DNA of 39,785 nucleotides from IMG/VR virus record IMGVR_UViG_3300048833_000369, positions 1 through 39,785 of that record. The stretch is one strand, 5' to 3'. Origin of the DNA: a virus. Each line of letters begins with the position of its first letter. Positions within the stretch are counted from its first letter, which is position 1. Below are positions 1 through 9,700 of the stretch, piece after piece. Under the pieces are notes generated by a model. That model was not told where the DNA came from. It searched no databases and saw only the letters and a program-made list of their open reading frames with translations. Both the position numbers and the translations under genes were made by a program.

Positions 1-49
1 AACCATATCTCCCAACAAAACGCCATTACGCCAATACCAAAACCACCGA

Positions 50-126
<77 letters not shown>

Positions 127-154
127 AAATTACCAAGATAGATCAACAGCTTAC

Positions 155-179
155 GCCCCGCACCACTGCGGGGCTTTTT
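155..179 (+). terminator. Rho-independent terminator after tRNA-fMet
   Basis: A perfect 8-bp stem (GCCCCGCA, 155-162, with TGCGGGGC, 167-174) closes a 4-nt CCAC loop and is followed by five T residues (175-179). It lies 28 nt beyond the tRNA CCA end and would end the tRNA transcript. The leftward strand has no U-tract on its exit side, so it probably does not stop the converging leftward defence-like operon. Confidence 0.9.
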
Positions 180-194
180 GCTGTCTTCCCGACG

Positions 195-214
195 GGTCAA
201 CAATAGGTCAACAA
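195..214 (+). repeat. Paired direct repeat GGTCAACAA next to the tRNA
   Basis: GGTCAACAA occurs at 195-203 and again at 206-214, an 11-bp period (about one helical turn), within 90 bp of the tRNA 3' end. Short same-face repeats beside a tRNA attachment site are what arm-type integrase sites look like, but this is inference. I saw no matching pair near the integrase gene. Confidence 0.45.
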
Positions 215-315
215 ACGGGCTAAAACCACGTGCAAGATCAGTGGGATAGTAGGCGGGCGGCACACAGACCGCGCGGGAACCGCAATCGACAGCGGTTGGC
301 AGGCAAGCGGCTGTA

Positions 316-1257
316 CTAGTTCTCAGAAACGATCCGGAGGTGCTTGCCAACGTACCCAACCTCTAGTCTTTTGGTTGCCGGAACTTCACGTAGATGAAGC
401 CTGTGGCCGTCCTGCAGCCTAGCGTGAAGTTCAAAGACCTCGTCCCTGCCCGAACATGACCGGAAAATCCGATCCCGGCCGAATTGCTGCATGGTTCTAA
501 GCGACTCGCCCGTCACTTTTGTCAGGTATTTTGGAACGGGACTACCGCTCGTCCGCCATTCAGTGGAAGCGCTACACAGTTCTTTCAATCGGAACAGCGC
601 TTGCCTGAAGACGGGCTCGTTGAGAGCCGCTAGGTCGCCCTCAACAGAGGGTGCGAAATCTAAACCCGGGAAAAGCTCTGCCCTTCGTTGCCAGAGGTCC
701 GGCGGCTCGATCGTGCTAAACAACTCTTCATTAAACTCCGCCAGCAAGGCATTTGCACTATCCAATGAGAAAAAGTTGCGCACCGGTCGGACAACGCGAG
801 CCACATCCGGCTCACCAAGCTTATGGGCAGTAATCTCTAGGGGTGACAGCCGCCAATGGGCTTCAGACGATAGGGTTGCGCACACCCGATCGCGAGAGTG
901 CCAACACAGAAGGAGTGCATAACATCCTGGATGCCCGGCCACATCTAGCTCCAAGAGGGCAGCCAATTCTTCATCAGTGACATCGTCCTCTACCGGATAT
1001 TTGGTTAGAAGCCGCATCAAGAATCGGCCAGTATCGGGACCCTTTCTACAGAGTTCCCGAAACACATCATGAAGAGAAACGCCCGGAGCTACGATCACTT
1101 CTGAGCTGGGCGCGTGCATCCGAAGCTGTTGGACCAAATGTCCGGCGTTTACCAGAGCGATAAAGCCACGTTCAAGGTCCGCGGTTGACTCAGTTGCCTC
1201 AGCCAAATCTGCGAAACCAGACACAAAGCAGGCGCTGTTAAGTACTGCCTCTCGCAC
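316..1257 (-). CDS. Unknown protein, third gene of DUF262/ATPase cassette
   Basis: This is a 313-aa protein of no family I recognise. It has no signal peptide or membrane span and is rich in acidic and leucine residues. The C-terminal 45 residues (FELHARLQDGHRLHLREVP followed by KRLEVGYVGKHLRIV) form a compact basic, beta-like segment reminiscent of small RNase- or toxin-like domains, but I cannot assign an activity. The start lies 11 bp after the stop of the ATPase gene and the three genes are collinear, so they are very probably co-transcribed. G+C is visibly lower than in the phage structural genes, suggesting separate acquisition. Within the cassette it is the best candidate for the effector or an accessory subunit, by elimination only. 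Confidence 0.75.
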   Translation of the reverse strand: MREAVLNSACFVSGFADLAEATESTADLERGFIALVNAGHLVQQLRMHAPSSEVIVAPGVSLHDVFRELCRKGPDTGRFLMRLLTKYPVEDDVTDEELAALLELDVAGHPGCYALLLCWHSRDRVCATLSSEAHWRLSPLEITAHKLGEPDVARVVRPVRNFFSLDSANALLAEFNEELFSTIEPPDLWQRRAELFPGLDFAPSVEGDLAALNEPVFRQALFRLKELCSASTEWRTSGSPVPKYLTKVTGESLRTMQQFGRDRIFRSCSGRDEVFELHARLQDGHRLHLREVPATKRLEVGYVGKHLRIVSEN

Positions 1258-1268
1258 AGCTGCACCCT

Positions 1269-2459
1269 TCAGCCAAGAAGTCCAAGCAGGTTTTCGTCCC
1301 GCTCATCGAAGAAACCCCTCGGCCATTCCGAAAGGCTTCCGTTCTCGAGCACTCTCGGGCTGATCACTTGGGTTTCTGAACCGGCGCGAGTGAAGAAATG
1401 GATTCGCGTGTCTCGACCGTCCCAGAGCTGGTGCTTGACGTCGAGACGGACGCCGTCAAGGAAATGGTCGCTATGGGTCTCTATCAATACCTGAACACCC
1501 GACTTGGCTGCGCGCCCGGCAAGTTGTCCCAAGCGTGTTTGCCCTCTCGGATGAAGATGTGCCTCCGGATTCTCGATGATGACGAGATCTCCTGCCCGAG
1601 CACCAATAAGTGCGGTCAGTACCGGAAGGACATACGAAATCCCGAATCCTACGTTTGTGGCCCTGAAGGCTCGAGACTGAACATCGCCCTTTCTGCTGTA
1701 AGCGTATCTGGCAGAAAGTGCGTCGATCTCACGCATTCGAGAGATGTCAAGCGTTGCTCCAGGGCTGGTCTCCTGCAGCCAAGATGAAACTTGCCCTTCA
1801 ATCGTCAAAACGCCCTCGGGATCACGCACCCGTGGATCGGTCTCGTCTAGAACACTGCCCCCAAACTCAGCAAGGAAGGCAAGAACATGCTCCCCATGAA
1901 CGCCGAGTGATCTCGTCGCCGCTTGCTCGCTTGACCACGGAAGCGACTTTCTTGGTCCGAACCGTTCTGCTGACAGATATTGAAAGCCAGATGTCGAGAA
2001 CAACGAGGCCAAACCTGCCCCTGGGAAGCTCCGCTGGCCGTCGGGCCGATAGTCTACCCATTCACCGTTTGAATTCAGCATCTTGTCGCTGGTGGCTCGC
2101 CCCGCAAACCCAGGCATCACAAGTGACAGCCGGTCATTCTCCCGCGAATACTGATAGCGATACTCAATCCGTCTTGACTGCTCCAACTCGAGCACGAACG
2201 CTATGGCGTCCTGATCTGCAAGATCGAACAGTGCGTCTTCGCCGGTCCCAAGGTCGATGAGGTCGCCAGATAGCCGTAGGCGTCTTTGCAATCTCTGGTT
2301 TGATAGTGACTGACGTAGGAGAAGAAAGGCTTGGATTGTGCTGCTCTTGCCCATGCCGTTCAGTCCAGAAAGAACCGTTAGGGCTCCCAAATCAACTCGT
2401 TGTTTACGAAAGCACTTGAAGTTCTCGAGTTCTATTGCCGAAACACGCGGATTACGCAT
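1269..2459 (-). CDS. AAA/ABC-type ATPase, DUF3696-like
   Basis: This 396-aa SMC/RecF-like ATPase opens with the AIELENFKCFRK segment typical of OLD/RecF-type AAA proteins. It has a Walker A motif GLNGMGKSS (32-40, Lys38), an ABC-signature-like region ATNVGFGISYVLPVL, a Walker B/D-loop IIENPEAHLHP (about 293-303) and a switch histidine in ETHSDHF. The C-terminal segment ending in EWPRGFFDERDENLLGLL resembles the DUF3696 tail. I chose the ATG at 2459 because AGAAGG lies 9 nt upstream and the start overlaps the DUF262 stop by 8 nt (ATGCGTAA), a coupled arrangement. An in-frame start at 2480 is less likely. ATPases of this type usually act as the sensor or motor of anti-phage systems together with an adjacent nuclease-like partner. 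Confidence 0.9.
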   Translation of the reverse strand: MRNPRVSAIELENFKCFRKQRVDLGALTVLSGLNGMGKSSTIQAFLLLRQSLSNQRLQRRLRLSGDLIDLGTGEDALFDLADQDAIAFVLELEQSRRIEYRYQYSRENDRLSLVMPGFAGRATSDKMLNSNGEWVDYRPDGQRSFPGAGLASLFSTSGFQYLSAERFGPRKSLPWSSEQAATRSLGVHGEHVLAFLAEFGGSVLDETDPRVRDPEGVLTIEGQVSSWLQETSPGATLDISRMREIDALSARYAYSRKGDVQSRAFRATNVGFGISYVLPVLTALIGARAGDLVIIENPEAHLHPRGQTRLGQLAGRAAKSGVQVLIETHSDHFLDGVRLDVKHQLWDGRDTRIHFFTRAGSETQVISPRVLENGSLSEWPRGFFDERDENLLGLLG

Positions 2460-3606
2460 CGCTAAGAGCCTTCTGAACAATCATTTCGACGGTTTCGAAC
2501 CGTTTTCTAACACGACCTGGAACCCCGGTTGCATACGAAATGGAGACCTCAAAGTCTCGATCCTCAGCGAGTGTTTGCATAAATAGCGCCTGAACACGCT
2601 CTTTTCTTTCGTAAAGGGTGCTAAGCTCTTCGCTAGAAAGCGCAGCCAGTGTAACTGACCAAGTTTCGAATAGAGCCTTGCTAATCGGGCTGCGTGGCGC
2701 ATCAGCCCGGTAGCGCTTTCTGAAAGCATCATCTCCGAAGATTTCGAAGGCCGCCCGCATGGCAGCTTCAAATGCTTCGCGAATAGAGCTGCGTTCATTC
2801 GCTGAAGCATCATTGACCGACTTCATTGCGGCGTTCAAAAAACCATCAAGATCATTGTTACGATAGTTACCCCACCTCACGAGGCGAAATGCAACAAATC
2901 GCAAGGCGCATTCGCGTGCCGACATCCGTACGTCGCTGACGCTGCCCTTTGTAGCCTCTTGAAATGCATCAGTTTGAATTAGGTCCGCAAGGAACTTTCT
3001 TACCGGCCCCTTGTTAAGCGCATGGCGTATCTCTTGTGAGTTGAGTGTCATTCCGCCAGTATTAATCCGGCTAAAGATATTGAACATCACCTCTTCGGGG
3101 GTGCCCGGTTGGATAACGTTCATTACCAGCTCTGTCTCTTCAATGCGGCGCTGCATGTTTCGTGGAAGGTCCGCAAAGGACTTTCCGTCGAATTGAGCCA
3201 AGTATTCCAGGCCCCTAAGCGGGAACAACCCCTTAAGAAAGTCGTGAATAGTGGTAAGGCGCTGCAGGCCGTCTACTACTGACCAGGCATCCTTGTTGTC
3301 GCTTGCGACATAAAAAACGGGTAACGGGATACGCAGCAATATAGACTCAATAAGGCGCCCCTTCCGTGCAGAATCCCAGATTCGTGCGCGACGCTGAAAC
3401 TCTGGCGCTAGATCAATTTCGCCATGGTCAATTCGAGTGCTGATGAGCGAAATGGTCTTAGTTTCCCGTGCGACCTTGATTTTGTCTGGATCAAAAGGCC
3501 GTTCGATTGGCAGGATCTCGTTTGAAGGGTCGGGCAGTTCTTCCTCGACTCCGGTCGGTTCATCGTCTTCGATGTTTTCAACGATACCCTTTTCTTTTTC
3601 GCTCAT
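2452..3606 (-). CDS. DUF262 domain protein (ParB/Srx-like, GmrSD-N type)
   Basis: A 384-aa protein with an acidic N-terminal tail (about 1-38) followed by a clear DUF262 domain: PEFQRRARIWD (68-78), KGRLIESILLRIPLPVFY (82-99) and the signature DGLQR (112-116), a variant of the family DGQQR motif. FSRINTGGMTLN is the second conserved DUF262 block. DUF262 is the N-terminal, nucleotide-handling domain of GmrSD-type IV restriction enzymes and occurs in several defence systems. No HNH/DUF1524 domain follows, so a partner would have to supply any nuclease activity. It is the first gene of the leftward cassette and overlaps the ATPase gene. The 148-bp gap to the holin gene should contain the cassette promoter. 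Confidence 0.9.
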   Translation of the reverse strand: MSEKEKGIVENIEDDEPTGVEEELPDPSNEILPIERPFDPDKIKVARETKTISLISTRIDHGEIDLAPEFQRRARIWDSARKGRLIESILLRIPLPVFYVASDNKDAWSVVDGLQRLTTIHDFLKGLFPLRGLEYLAQFDGKSFADLPRNMQRRIEETELVMNVIQPGTPEEVMFNIFSRINTGGMTLNSQEIRHALNKGPVRKFLADLIQTDAFQEATKGSVSDVRMSARECALRFVAFRLVRWGNYRNNDLDGFLNAAMKSVNDASANERSSIREAFEAAMRAAFEIFGDDAFRKRYRADAPRSPISKALFETWSVTLAALSSEELSTLYERKERVQALFMQTLAEDRDFEVSISYATGVPGRVRKRFETVEMIVQKALSDA

Positions 3607-3754
3607 CTTGGCTCTCGTTGTTTAAAAGGCCGACATCTTTCTTCCTCGTCACCTTTACCTGTTACGATTGATGGCGTCTAGGTCGAAGGTCTCTGGGTTT
3701 TCTGGTTGAACCATGACTCAGGCCGGCCACTACTGTTGGCAAGATTTGCTCACT

Positions 3755-3985
3755 TCAGCCTGCCTTCTCCCTCACCACATACCCTGCCACAAAGTTCACC
3801 GCCCCTTGCCCCAATGCGAGCCCGCCCGCGACGAGCGATGCCCCCACCTCCCCACCACAGGCTTCCGAAAGCCCCGGCAGCCAGGGCGCGATAATCGCAG
3901 CCACGATCGGGCCAAGGAGGCTCGTCCAGCCGACGGCGGCCATCTTGCGGGTGGGGCGCAGGCTGGGTTGGTTGATCAGGTTCAT
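3755..3985 (-). CDS. Small holin-like membrane protein
   Basis: This 76-aa protein has two hydrophobic segments, about residues 17-38 (VGWTSLLGPIVAAIIAPWL) and 49-69 (ASLVAGGLALGQGAVNFVAGY), and a charged C-terminus REKAG. Size, topology and position directly after the amidase gene fit a class II-like holin, which permeabilises the inner membrane at the end of infection. The ATG at 3985 is preceded by AAAGGAG. It is the last gene of the late leftward unit. The family assignment rests on topology and context, not on a recognised motif. Confidence 0.75.
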   Translation of the reverse strand: MNLINQPSLRPTRKMAAVGWTSLLGPIVAAIIAPWLPGLSEACGGEVGASLVAGGLALGQGAVNFVAGYVVREKAG

Positions 3986-4008
3986 GATGGTCTCTCCTTT
4001 AATGCGTT

Positions 4009-4644
4009 TCAGGCCCGGTTGATCCAGGTGCGCACGACGAAGCCTGGGCAAGCTTTGGCGGCGTGGTCGTTGTGACCGGTGATGCGGGTGATGCTGGTTT
4101 CCGCGCGGATGGCGTCGATCAGGCCCCGCAAGGCCCGATCCTGGGCGGCGGTGAAGTTGCGCTCGAAGGGATCAGTGGCGGCCGAACCCGCGCCGCCGAT
4201 CAGGCAGATATGGATCACGCCGCGATTGTGACCCTCGACCCCGGCGCCGATCTCGGTCTCGGCGCGGCCGGGCAGGATTGCACCGTCGCGATCGATCAGG
4301 TGGTGGTAGCCGATCTTGCGCCAGCCGCGTTCTTCGCGGTGCCAGCGGTCGATCTCCTTGCGCTTGGCAGTGAGGGGCTGACCGCGCATCCAGTCGGGGT
4401 GGGTGGCGGCGCAGTGGATGACGATTTCGTCCACCGGATAGCGGGCGCTGCCTTGGAAGATCATCGGCCCGCCTGGCACTGCGACCGCAGGCTTCAGGTT
4501 GCGGATCGCGCCGCCCTCGTTGGCGACGGCCTTCAGCGCGGCATCAGTGCGGGGGCCGAAGATGCCGTCGATCGCGCCTGTGTAGTAGCCGAGGCGCGCC
4601 AGCGCCATTTGCAGGGCTTTCAGCGCATCGATCTGGTCTTTCAT
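4009..4644 (-). CDS. Endolysin: N-acetylmuramoyl-L-alanine amidase (Amidase_2) with PG-binding domain
   Basis: This 211-aa endolysin cleaves the amide bond between MurNAc and L-Ala of peptidoglycan. Residues 4-45 form a PG_binding_1-like domain (LQMALARLGYYTGAIDGIFGP). Residues 70-205 are a T7-lysozyme-like amidase. The zinc ligands are readable as His77 (IVIHCAATH), His191 (GHNDH) and Cys199 (KACPGF). The catalytic Tyr113 (GYHHLIDRDG) and Lys197 sit at the same spacing to Cys199 as in T7 lysozyme. No signal peptide is visible, so export would depend on the adjacent holin. The start at 4644 was chosen because the upstream in-frame extension is not protein-like and the domain begins right after it. 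Confidence 0.93.
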   Translation of the reverse strand: MKDQIDALKALQMALARLGYYTGAIDGIFGPRTDAALKAVANEGGAIRNLKPAVAVPGGPMIFQGSARYPVDEIVIHCAATHPDWMRGQPLTAKRKEIDRWHREERGWRKIGYHHLIDRDGAILPGRAETEIGAGVEGHNRGVIHICLIGGAGSAATDPFERNFTAAQDRALRGLIDAIRAETSITRITGHNDHAAKACPGFVVRTWINRA

Positions 4645-4712
4645 GGGTGTGGTCCTTTCGGGCAAAGAAAAACCCGCCGGAAGGGCGGGGCGCGGGTCGT
4701 TCTGTGCGGAGT

Positions 4713-4859
4713 TCAACCGGCCTTGGGCGGGTCCGGCGGCGGCGATTGCGCCTCCCGGGCGGCGGCCAGTTCGGCGGCGAGAAGGGCGCAGCGTTCAGAG
4801 AGGATCGCGATCTGCTGGCGCAGTTCGGCGACATAGGCTGATGAGGCGGCAGGCGACAT
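4713..4859 (-). CDS. Small coiled-coil protein
   Basis: A 48-aa protein (MSPAASSAYVAELRQQIAIL and onward) with a heptad-like helix over residues 9-36 and a proline-rich tail (QSPPPDPPKAG). AAGGAG lies 6 nt before the ATG at 4859, so translation is well supported despite the small size. It sits between the tail fibre gene and the endolysin gene, a place where GTA-like prophages often carry small tail-tip or lysis accessory proteins. I do not recognise a family. A spanin role is unlikely because it has no lipobox or membrane span. Confidence 0.7.
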   Translation of the reverse strand: MSPAASSAYVAELRQQIAILSERCALLAAELAAAREAQSPPPDPPKAG

Positions 4860-4876
4860 AGGGGCTCCTTTGAGGA

Positions 4877-6760
4877 TCAGAAGTCGGTTTCGAGGTAGAG
4901 GCCGGTGCATTCAAAGGCGACGGCCGCGGCAGTGGCGCCGTTGTTCAGAAAAAGGCGCGGGGCAAGGAAGGTCGCAGCCTGGGGCAGGTCGGTCGTCACT
5001 TCCTGTTCAAAGACGGCGCCGGTCAGCTCATTGACGGCGCGCAGCCAAATCGAGCTGCCCGCGGCCGGACACCAGATCGTGAGGGTAATCAGCCCGGCCG
5101 TCGCGACCGGGAACCCGGCACCGAGATCCGCAAGGGTCGGCGCGCCGGTCGCGTCATTGCGGACGAGTTGCCAGTTCGTATGCGTGCCGCGCTGGAAGCC
5201 AAGGCCGATGGCTTCGACAAGGGTCGCCAGAGTTGTCGTCACGGCGAGGGCTGCGATCGATGCCAACAGGCCGAAGAAGCCCATCCCGGTTGCCTGAAGA
5301 GTCGTCAGGCTGATCCGCGAGACAAAGGTGAAACCGCCCAGACCCGCGGCATTGCCGCGCCAGCAGGTTGTGACGGCCGAGCGCTGATCGCAGACCGAAT
5401 CCGCCACAGCCGCCGAAGTGACGCGCCAGCGCCGGGAGCTGTTCAAGAGCGATCCGGCGCTCAAGGCGGTGTGGCTCACCGTGCCGACGCTGGTCAGCGC
5501 GATCCCCTGCGCCGCGATCGTCGTGCCGGACACCGGTGCCCAGATGCCGATGCGGTTCAGCCCGGTGTGGGGTTGCAGCGGGAAATCCCGCCCTGATGGC
5601 CTGATGACTTCTAACCAGGGCGCGCCCGCGCGCTGGCGGCCATAGAGCGCTAGCTTTCCCGCGGGGGGCACAGCCGGGATCGCAGCAAGGCCGGGCAGGA
5701 TCAGCGGCTCCGGGAACTCGGCCCGTCCAGTGGCGCGATCGATCACAAAGGCATCGAAGAAGGTTGAGCCGTTCGGCGACACCTTCAGCGTCACATCGTC
5801 GGACCCGAGCAGCCCAAACAGTGCCCGTGCCGAAAACCCCGTCTTCAGGGCAAGGCTCGCGTCATTCCCAGCGGCGGCCTTGTTGATCGTCGCCTCATGC
5901 GACCCGCCAGCATTGTTCAGAAGCGTGGCGGCCGCGTTCACGCTGAGCCGGTTCGAAGCATCGGGCGAGGCACCGCCCAGACCCAAGCCCAGCGCGGTGA
6001 CGTTCGCCGCCGCCGCGCCGATCGCGGTCACGCTGGCCGCAAAGGTGACGCTCGGCGTGTTGATGATCGTGCTGCCCAGCGCCCCGGCGGTGGTCGAGCC
6101 GAGGTTGATCACCGTCGTCGATCCGGCCGCGCCGCCGGTGCCCAGGTTCACGGTCTTGGTGACACCCGTGGTCGTGCCGCCGGTGCCAAGCCCATAGGCC
6201 GCGGTGGTTGTGGCTGTGCCGATCGTGACCGCCGCGTTCGAAAACGTCGTGGCACCCGTGAAGGTCTGTGCCGCGTTGCCGAGATGAGCGAGGGTCGCCG
6301 ACAGGTTCGGCAGGCTGAAGGTGCGCGTGGTGCCCGCCGAGACGCCGGAGAGATCGAAGGCCGCGAGCCGCGTCGGATCGGCATCATCGGCCAGGCGGAA
6401 GAGGTTGTCCGGGAAGGGAAGCGACGCTTGCCTCACCCAGACACCGCCCAGAAAGGTCAGGGCGGCATCAGTCGCGCGATCCCAGACGGACCAGCCTTCC
6501 GTGGGCGGATAGAAGGCCCAGGCCCCATCCTGCCAGGCGGCGATCGCAAAGGCTTGGCCCGCCCAGGCGCTAGTCGGTGCCGCGCCCACGACATAGCGGG
6601 CGCCATCGATCGGCGATCCGGGCGGGGTATTCAGACCGGTGCTTTCCACAGCGGGTTGCACGAGGGCATCAATGGCACGGAAGGCCTCGTTGACGGTGAT
6701 GTGCTTCTGCGCCTGGTTCGCCTCGAGGAAGGTGAGCCGCAGGTTTGGTGTGTCGGCCAT
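4877..6760 (-). CDS. DUF2793 tail fibre / receptor-binding protein
   Basis: This 627-aa protein begins with a DUF2793 domain (about 1-110: LTFLEANQAQKHITVNEAFRA, DGARYVVG, AWQDGAWAFYPP), which in alphaproteobacterial phages and GTAs anchors a fibre to the tail tip. The middle (about 150-300) is low-complexity Thr/Gly/Ala-rich repeats such as LGTGGTTTGVTKTVNLGTGG, suggesting a beta-helical shaft. The C-terminal third is a globular region that probably binds the host surface. It starts 12 bp after the tail-tip hub gene. Fibre genes are the most variable part of such tails, so host range is likely set here. Confidence 0.88.
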   Translation of the reverse strand: MADTPNLRLTFLEANQAQKHITVNEAFRAIDALVQPAVESTGLNTPPGSPIDGARYVVGAAPTSAWAGQAFAIAAWQDGAWAFYPPTEGWSVWDRATDAALTFLGGVWVRQASLPFPDNLFRLADDADPTRLAAFDLSGVSAGTTRTFSLPNLSATLAHLGNAAQTFTGATTFSNAAVTIGTATTTAAYGLGTGGTTTGVTKTVNLGTGGAAGSTTVINLGSTTAGALGSTIINTPSVTFAASVTAIGAAAANVTALGLGLGGASPDASNRLSVNAAATLLNNAGGSHEATINKAAAGNDASLALKTGFSARALFGLLGSDDVTLKVSPNGSTFFDAFVIDRATGRAEFPEPLILPGLAAIPAVPPAGKLALYGRQRAGAPWLEVIRPSGRDFPLQPHTGLNRIGIWAPVSGTTIAAQGIALTSVGTVSHTALSAGSLLNSSRRWRVTSAAVADSVCDQRSAVTTCWRGNAAGLGGFTFVSRISLTTLQATGMGFFGLLASIAALAVTTTLATLVEAIGLGFQRGTHTNWQLVRNDATGAPTLADLGAGFPVATAGLITLTIWCPAAGSSIWLRAVNELTGAVFEQEVTTDLPQAATFLAPRLFLNNGATAAAVAFECTGLYLETDF

Positions 6761-6772
6761 GGGGCCTCCGGA

Positions 6773-9700
6773 TCAAAGGGTGATGTCGAGGATCGCGCCG
6801 CGGCCCAGCGCGCCGACCTGCGCGATGCGAAACGCGAGGGAGCCGGAAACCGGTGCGCCGAAGTCGGCTGTTTGCAGCGCCGCCGTATAGGTGAAGGCGG
6901 GGGTGGTGAGGCCGGACACCGTGCGCACCACCACCGCCCCGTTCAGCACGTCGAGTTCATAACCCTCCGCCGCCTCACTAAGCGGCACCTCTGTCAAGGC
7001 CCAGTTGTCGCCCGCAAAGGCCCGGGTGCGGCGGGTCCAGCTGAGGGCGATATCGCCGCCGGGCAGGTTGACCCGTCGGGCGTGACACGGCCGCCAAGGC
7101 CGCAAGCCGCGCGCCGAGGGCGCGAAGGTGACGGCCAAATTCGCGGGATCGCCTGCGGGCTTGCTCGAGGCGCCGATCCGCCAGTTCCAGGCCGCGCCAT
7201 AATCGGCGCTGCCGATCGGCAGTGGTTTGACCCCACCGTCCAGCACAACGACACGCGCCCCGGCGGGGGCCGGATTGGCGATGGCGTCCTCGGTGCCCAA
7301 GAGCCCGCGGAGCAACCGGGTCAGTCGCCAGCGCCCGGGGGATTGCAGGCTGGCGGTGGCGAAACCGACAATCTCCCACAGATCGGGGGCCGTCTCGATC
7401 GCCAACCAGTTCGTGCCAGAAAACACCGCCGCATCGCTGACGCTGGCGAACTGGCCCGCAATCATGTCGACCCAAAGCTCATTGCCCCGGTCGAAGCGGT
7501 TGGTGGGTCCGGCATAGAAGGGAAAGGCCAAGGTGCCGAACCATCCTGGCCGCGAAATCGTCGTCAGGACTGCAAACCCGTCCGTCGATGCCGATCGCCA
7601 GACCGCCGCCGTGCCATACCACGGGGCAGCGTGGGCCGCGGCATAGGGCTGCCAGTCCGGGAAATCCTCCGAGAGCTGTGGCAGGTTCATCAAGGCAACC
7701 AGCGGCGGCCCATAGACGGCCCTCGCCCCGGAAGTCGCGCCGCGATCGCTGCCAGGGGCAAGATCGTAAATCGCCCGATCCGAACGGCGCGCCTCAACCC
7801 GCCGCCCAGCGCCATCGGTGATCGAGGTCAGGGCGAATTCGATCAGGCGGTTGTCGTGGTCCAGCAGGATCACATCGGCGGGGTCCAGCGCCAGGCGCGA
7901 CGGCGGCAAGGTGAAGCTCGCCTTCTCGCGCCCGACCCAGGCCTCGAAGAGGGCACGGCGGACCCCGCGCTCGGCAGAACCGCTGGTCGAGGCGATAGGC
8001 AGTTGCTCCGCCGAAATCCGCGCCGCGTCGACGGTGATCCGGCGCGCCTCCACAGTGATGCCTGCGAATTCCTCGTCGCGCGCCATCAGGCGCCACTTGA
8101 GGGCGAGGGGCAGTTCGGTCTCTTGCGCGCGGGTCAGTTCCAGATCCTCGGCCTCGCGGCTGGCAGCGACGAGGCTGTCGAGGGTGATCGTGGCCACCGG
8201 CCGCTGCCCCCGCATGCGGAAGCGGATTTTGCCCTCGGCCTCGAAGGCGTCGAAGCCGAAAAGGCGGGCGAGGGTCTCGATCGAGGCGCGGGGGCTTTCG
8301 ATCGCGTTGACCGCAAAGCCCGGCACAGACCCGGCCAGATTGGTGACATCGAGGTTAGCAGCAATCCCAGCGCGGGCGCAAAGTTCGGCCACGAGTTCGG
8401 CAAGGCCCGTCGCCCCGGCGCGGCCGGTAAGCCAATGCCCCAGCCGCCAGTTCTCGGCATCGGACCAGACATCGCTGCGGGCCGGGAAGGCCGGGAAGGG
8501 GCGGGCGTCCCATGTCCAAAGGGCAATCTCGGCGGTCTCGATCATCCGGCCGGAATAGAGGGACGCCGAGGGGTTGTTGGCCGGATTGGCCCAATAGCCG
8601 ATCAGGGCCTCGGCGTAGCGGCGCTGGATGAACTCGTCCGGCCAGCCACGCGAGAAATGCGGCAGCAGGGATTCCGAAGATTTAGGATCGACGAAGACAT
8701 TCGGCTGGTTCGTGCCGCGATCGACGCAAGGCGCACCTGCTTCGGTAAATCTGATCGGTTTTGACCCCGGCACCCAAGCCGTCGGCCCGCCGCTTTCCAC
8801 GCCACCGGGGCGGTTGATGTGCGGCTGGCTCCACCAGTTCCGCAGGTCCTTCGGGCGGAAAACCCAAGGCTTGCCCGCACCATCGGTGATGGGGGTACGG
8901 ATTTGCGCCAGGCGATCGGCCGAGGAGGCGTAGAACCAGTCGTAGCCTTCGCCGCCTTCGATGTTGGCTTGCAGATAGGCGGTCTGGTGCGGGCCGGTCC
9001 ATCCGGCCAGGGCGTCGATGTGATCGTCACCGTCTCGCCAGTCGGAGAGCGGCAGGTAGTTGTCGATGGCCACGAAATCGACATTCGGCGAGGCCCAGAG
9101 CGGGTCGAGGTGGAAGAACACGTCGCCGGTGCCATCCGCGGGCTGATGGCCAAAGTATTCCGACCAGTCAGCGGCATAGCTGACCTTGGTGGCAGGCCCG
9201 AGGATGGCGCTGACGTCGGCGGCCAGTTGCACAAAGGCGGTGACGGCGGGATAGGTCGAGGCGCCGGAGCGGATTTGCGTGAGGCCGCGCATCTCGGTGC
9301 CGATCAGGAATGCGTCCACGCCCCCGGCCGCGGCGCAGAGATGGGCATAATGCAGGATCATCCGACGCAGGCCCCAATCGCTGGGGCTGCCGGTGAAGCT
9401 AACTGTCGTGCCCGAGACCGCGAACTGCGCGGGTGCGGCCGACCCGAAGAAGGCCGCAACTTGTGTCCCCGCCGCGGCCGTCTTGTCCACCGTGCCCGCG
9501 AAGCCTGCCGCGGGGCTGCAGGTGATCCGCCCGCGCCAAGGATAGACCGGCTGGCCGATGGTGGTGCCGTTCGGCGAATAGGGGTTTGGCAGGGTGTTGG
9601 CCGCCGGGATATCCATCAGAATGAAGGGGTAGAAGGTGACGCGCTTCCCCCGGGCCTTCAGTTCCTGAATGGCCTGCACCACCGCCGCATCGGTCGGCGT

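Noticed and set aside
5897-8764. A 955-aa open frame on the + strand
   Set aside because: It lies opposite the DUF2793 and GTA-TIM genes, is Arg/Gly-rich without any domain, and has no ribosome site. High-G+C genes create long antisense frames.
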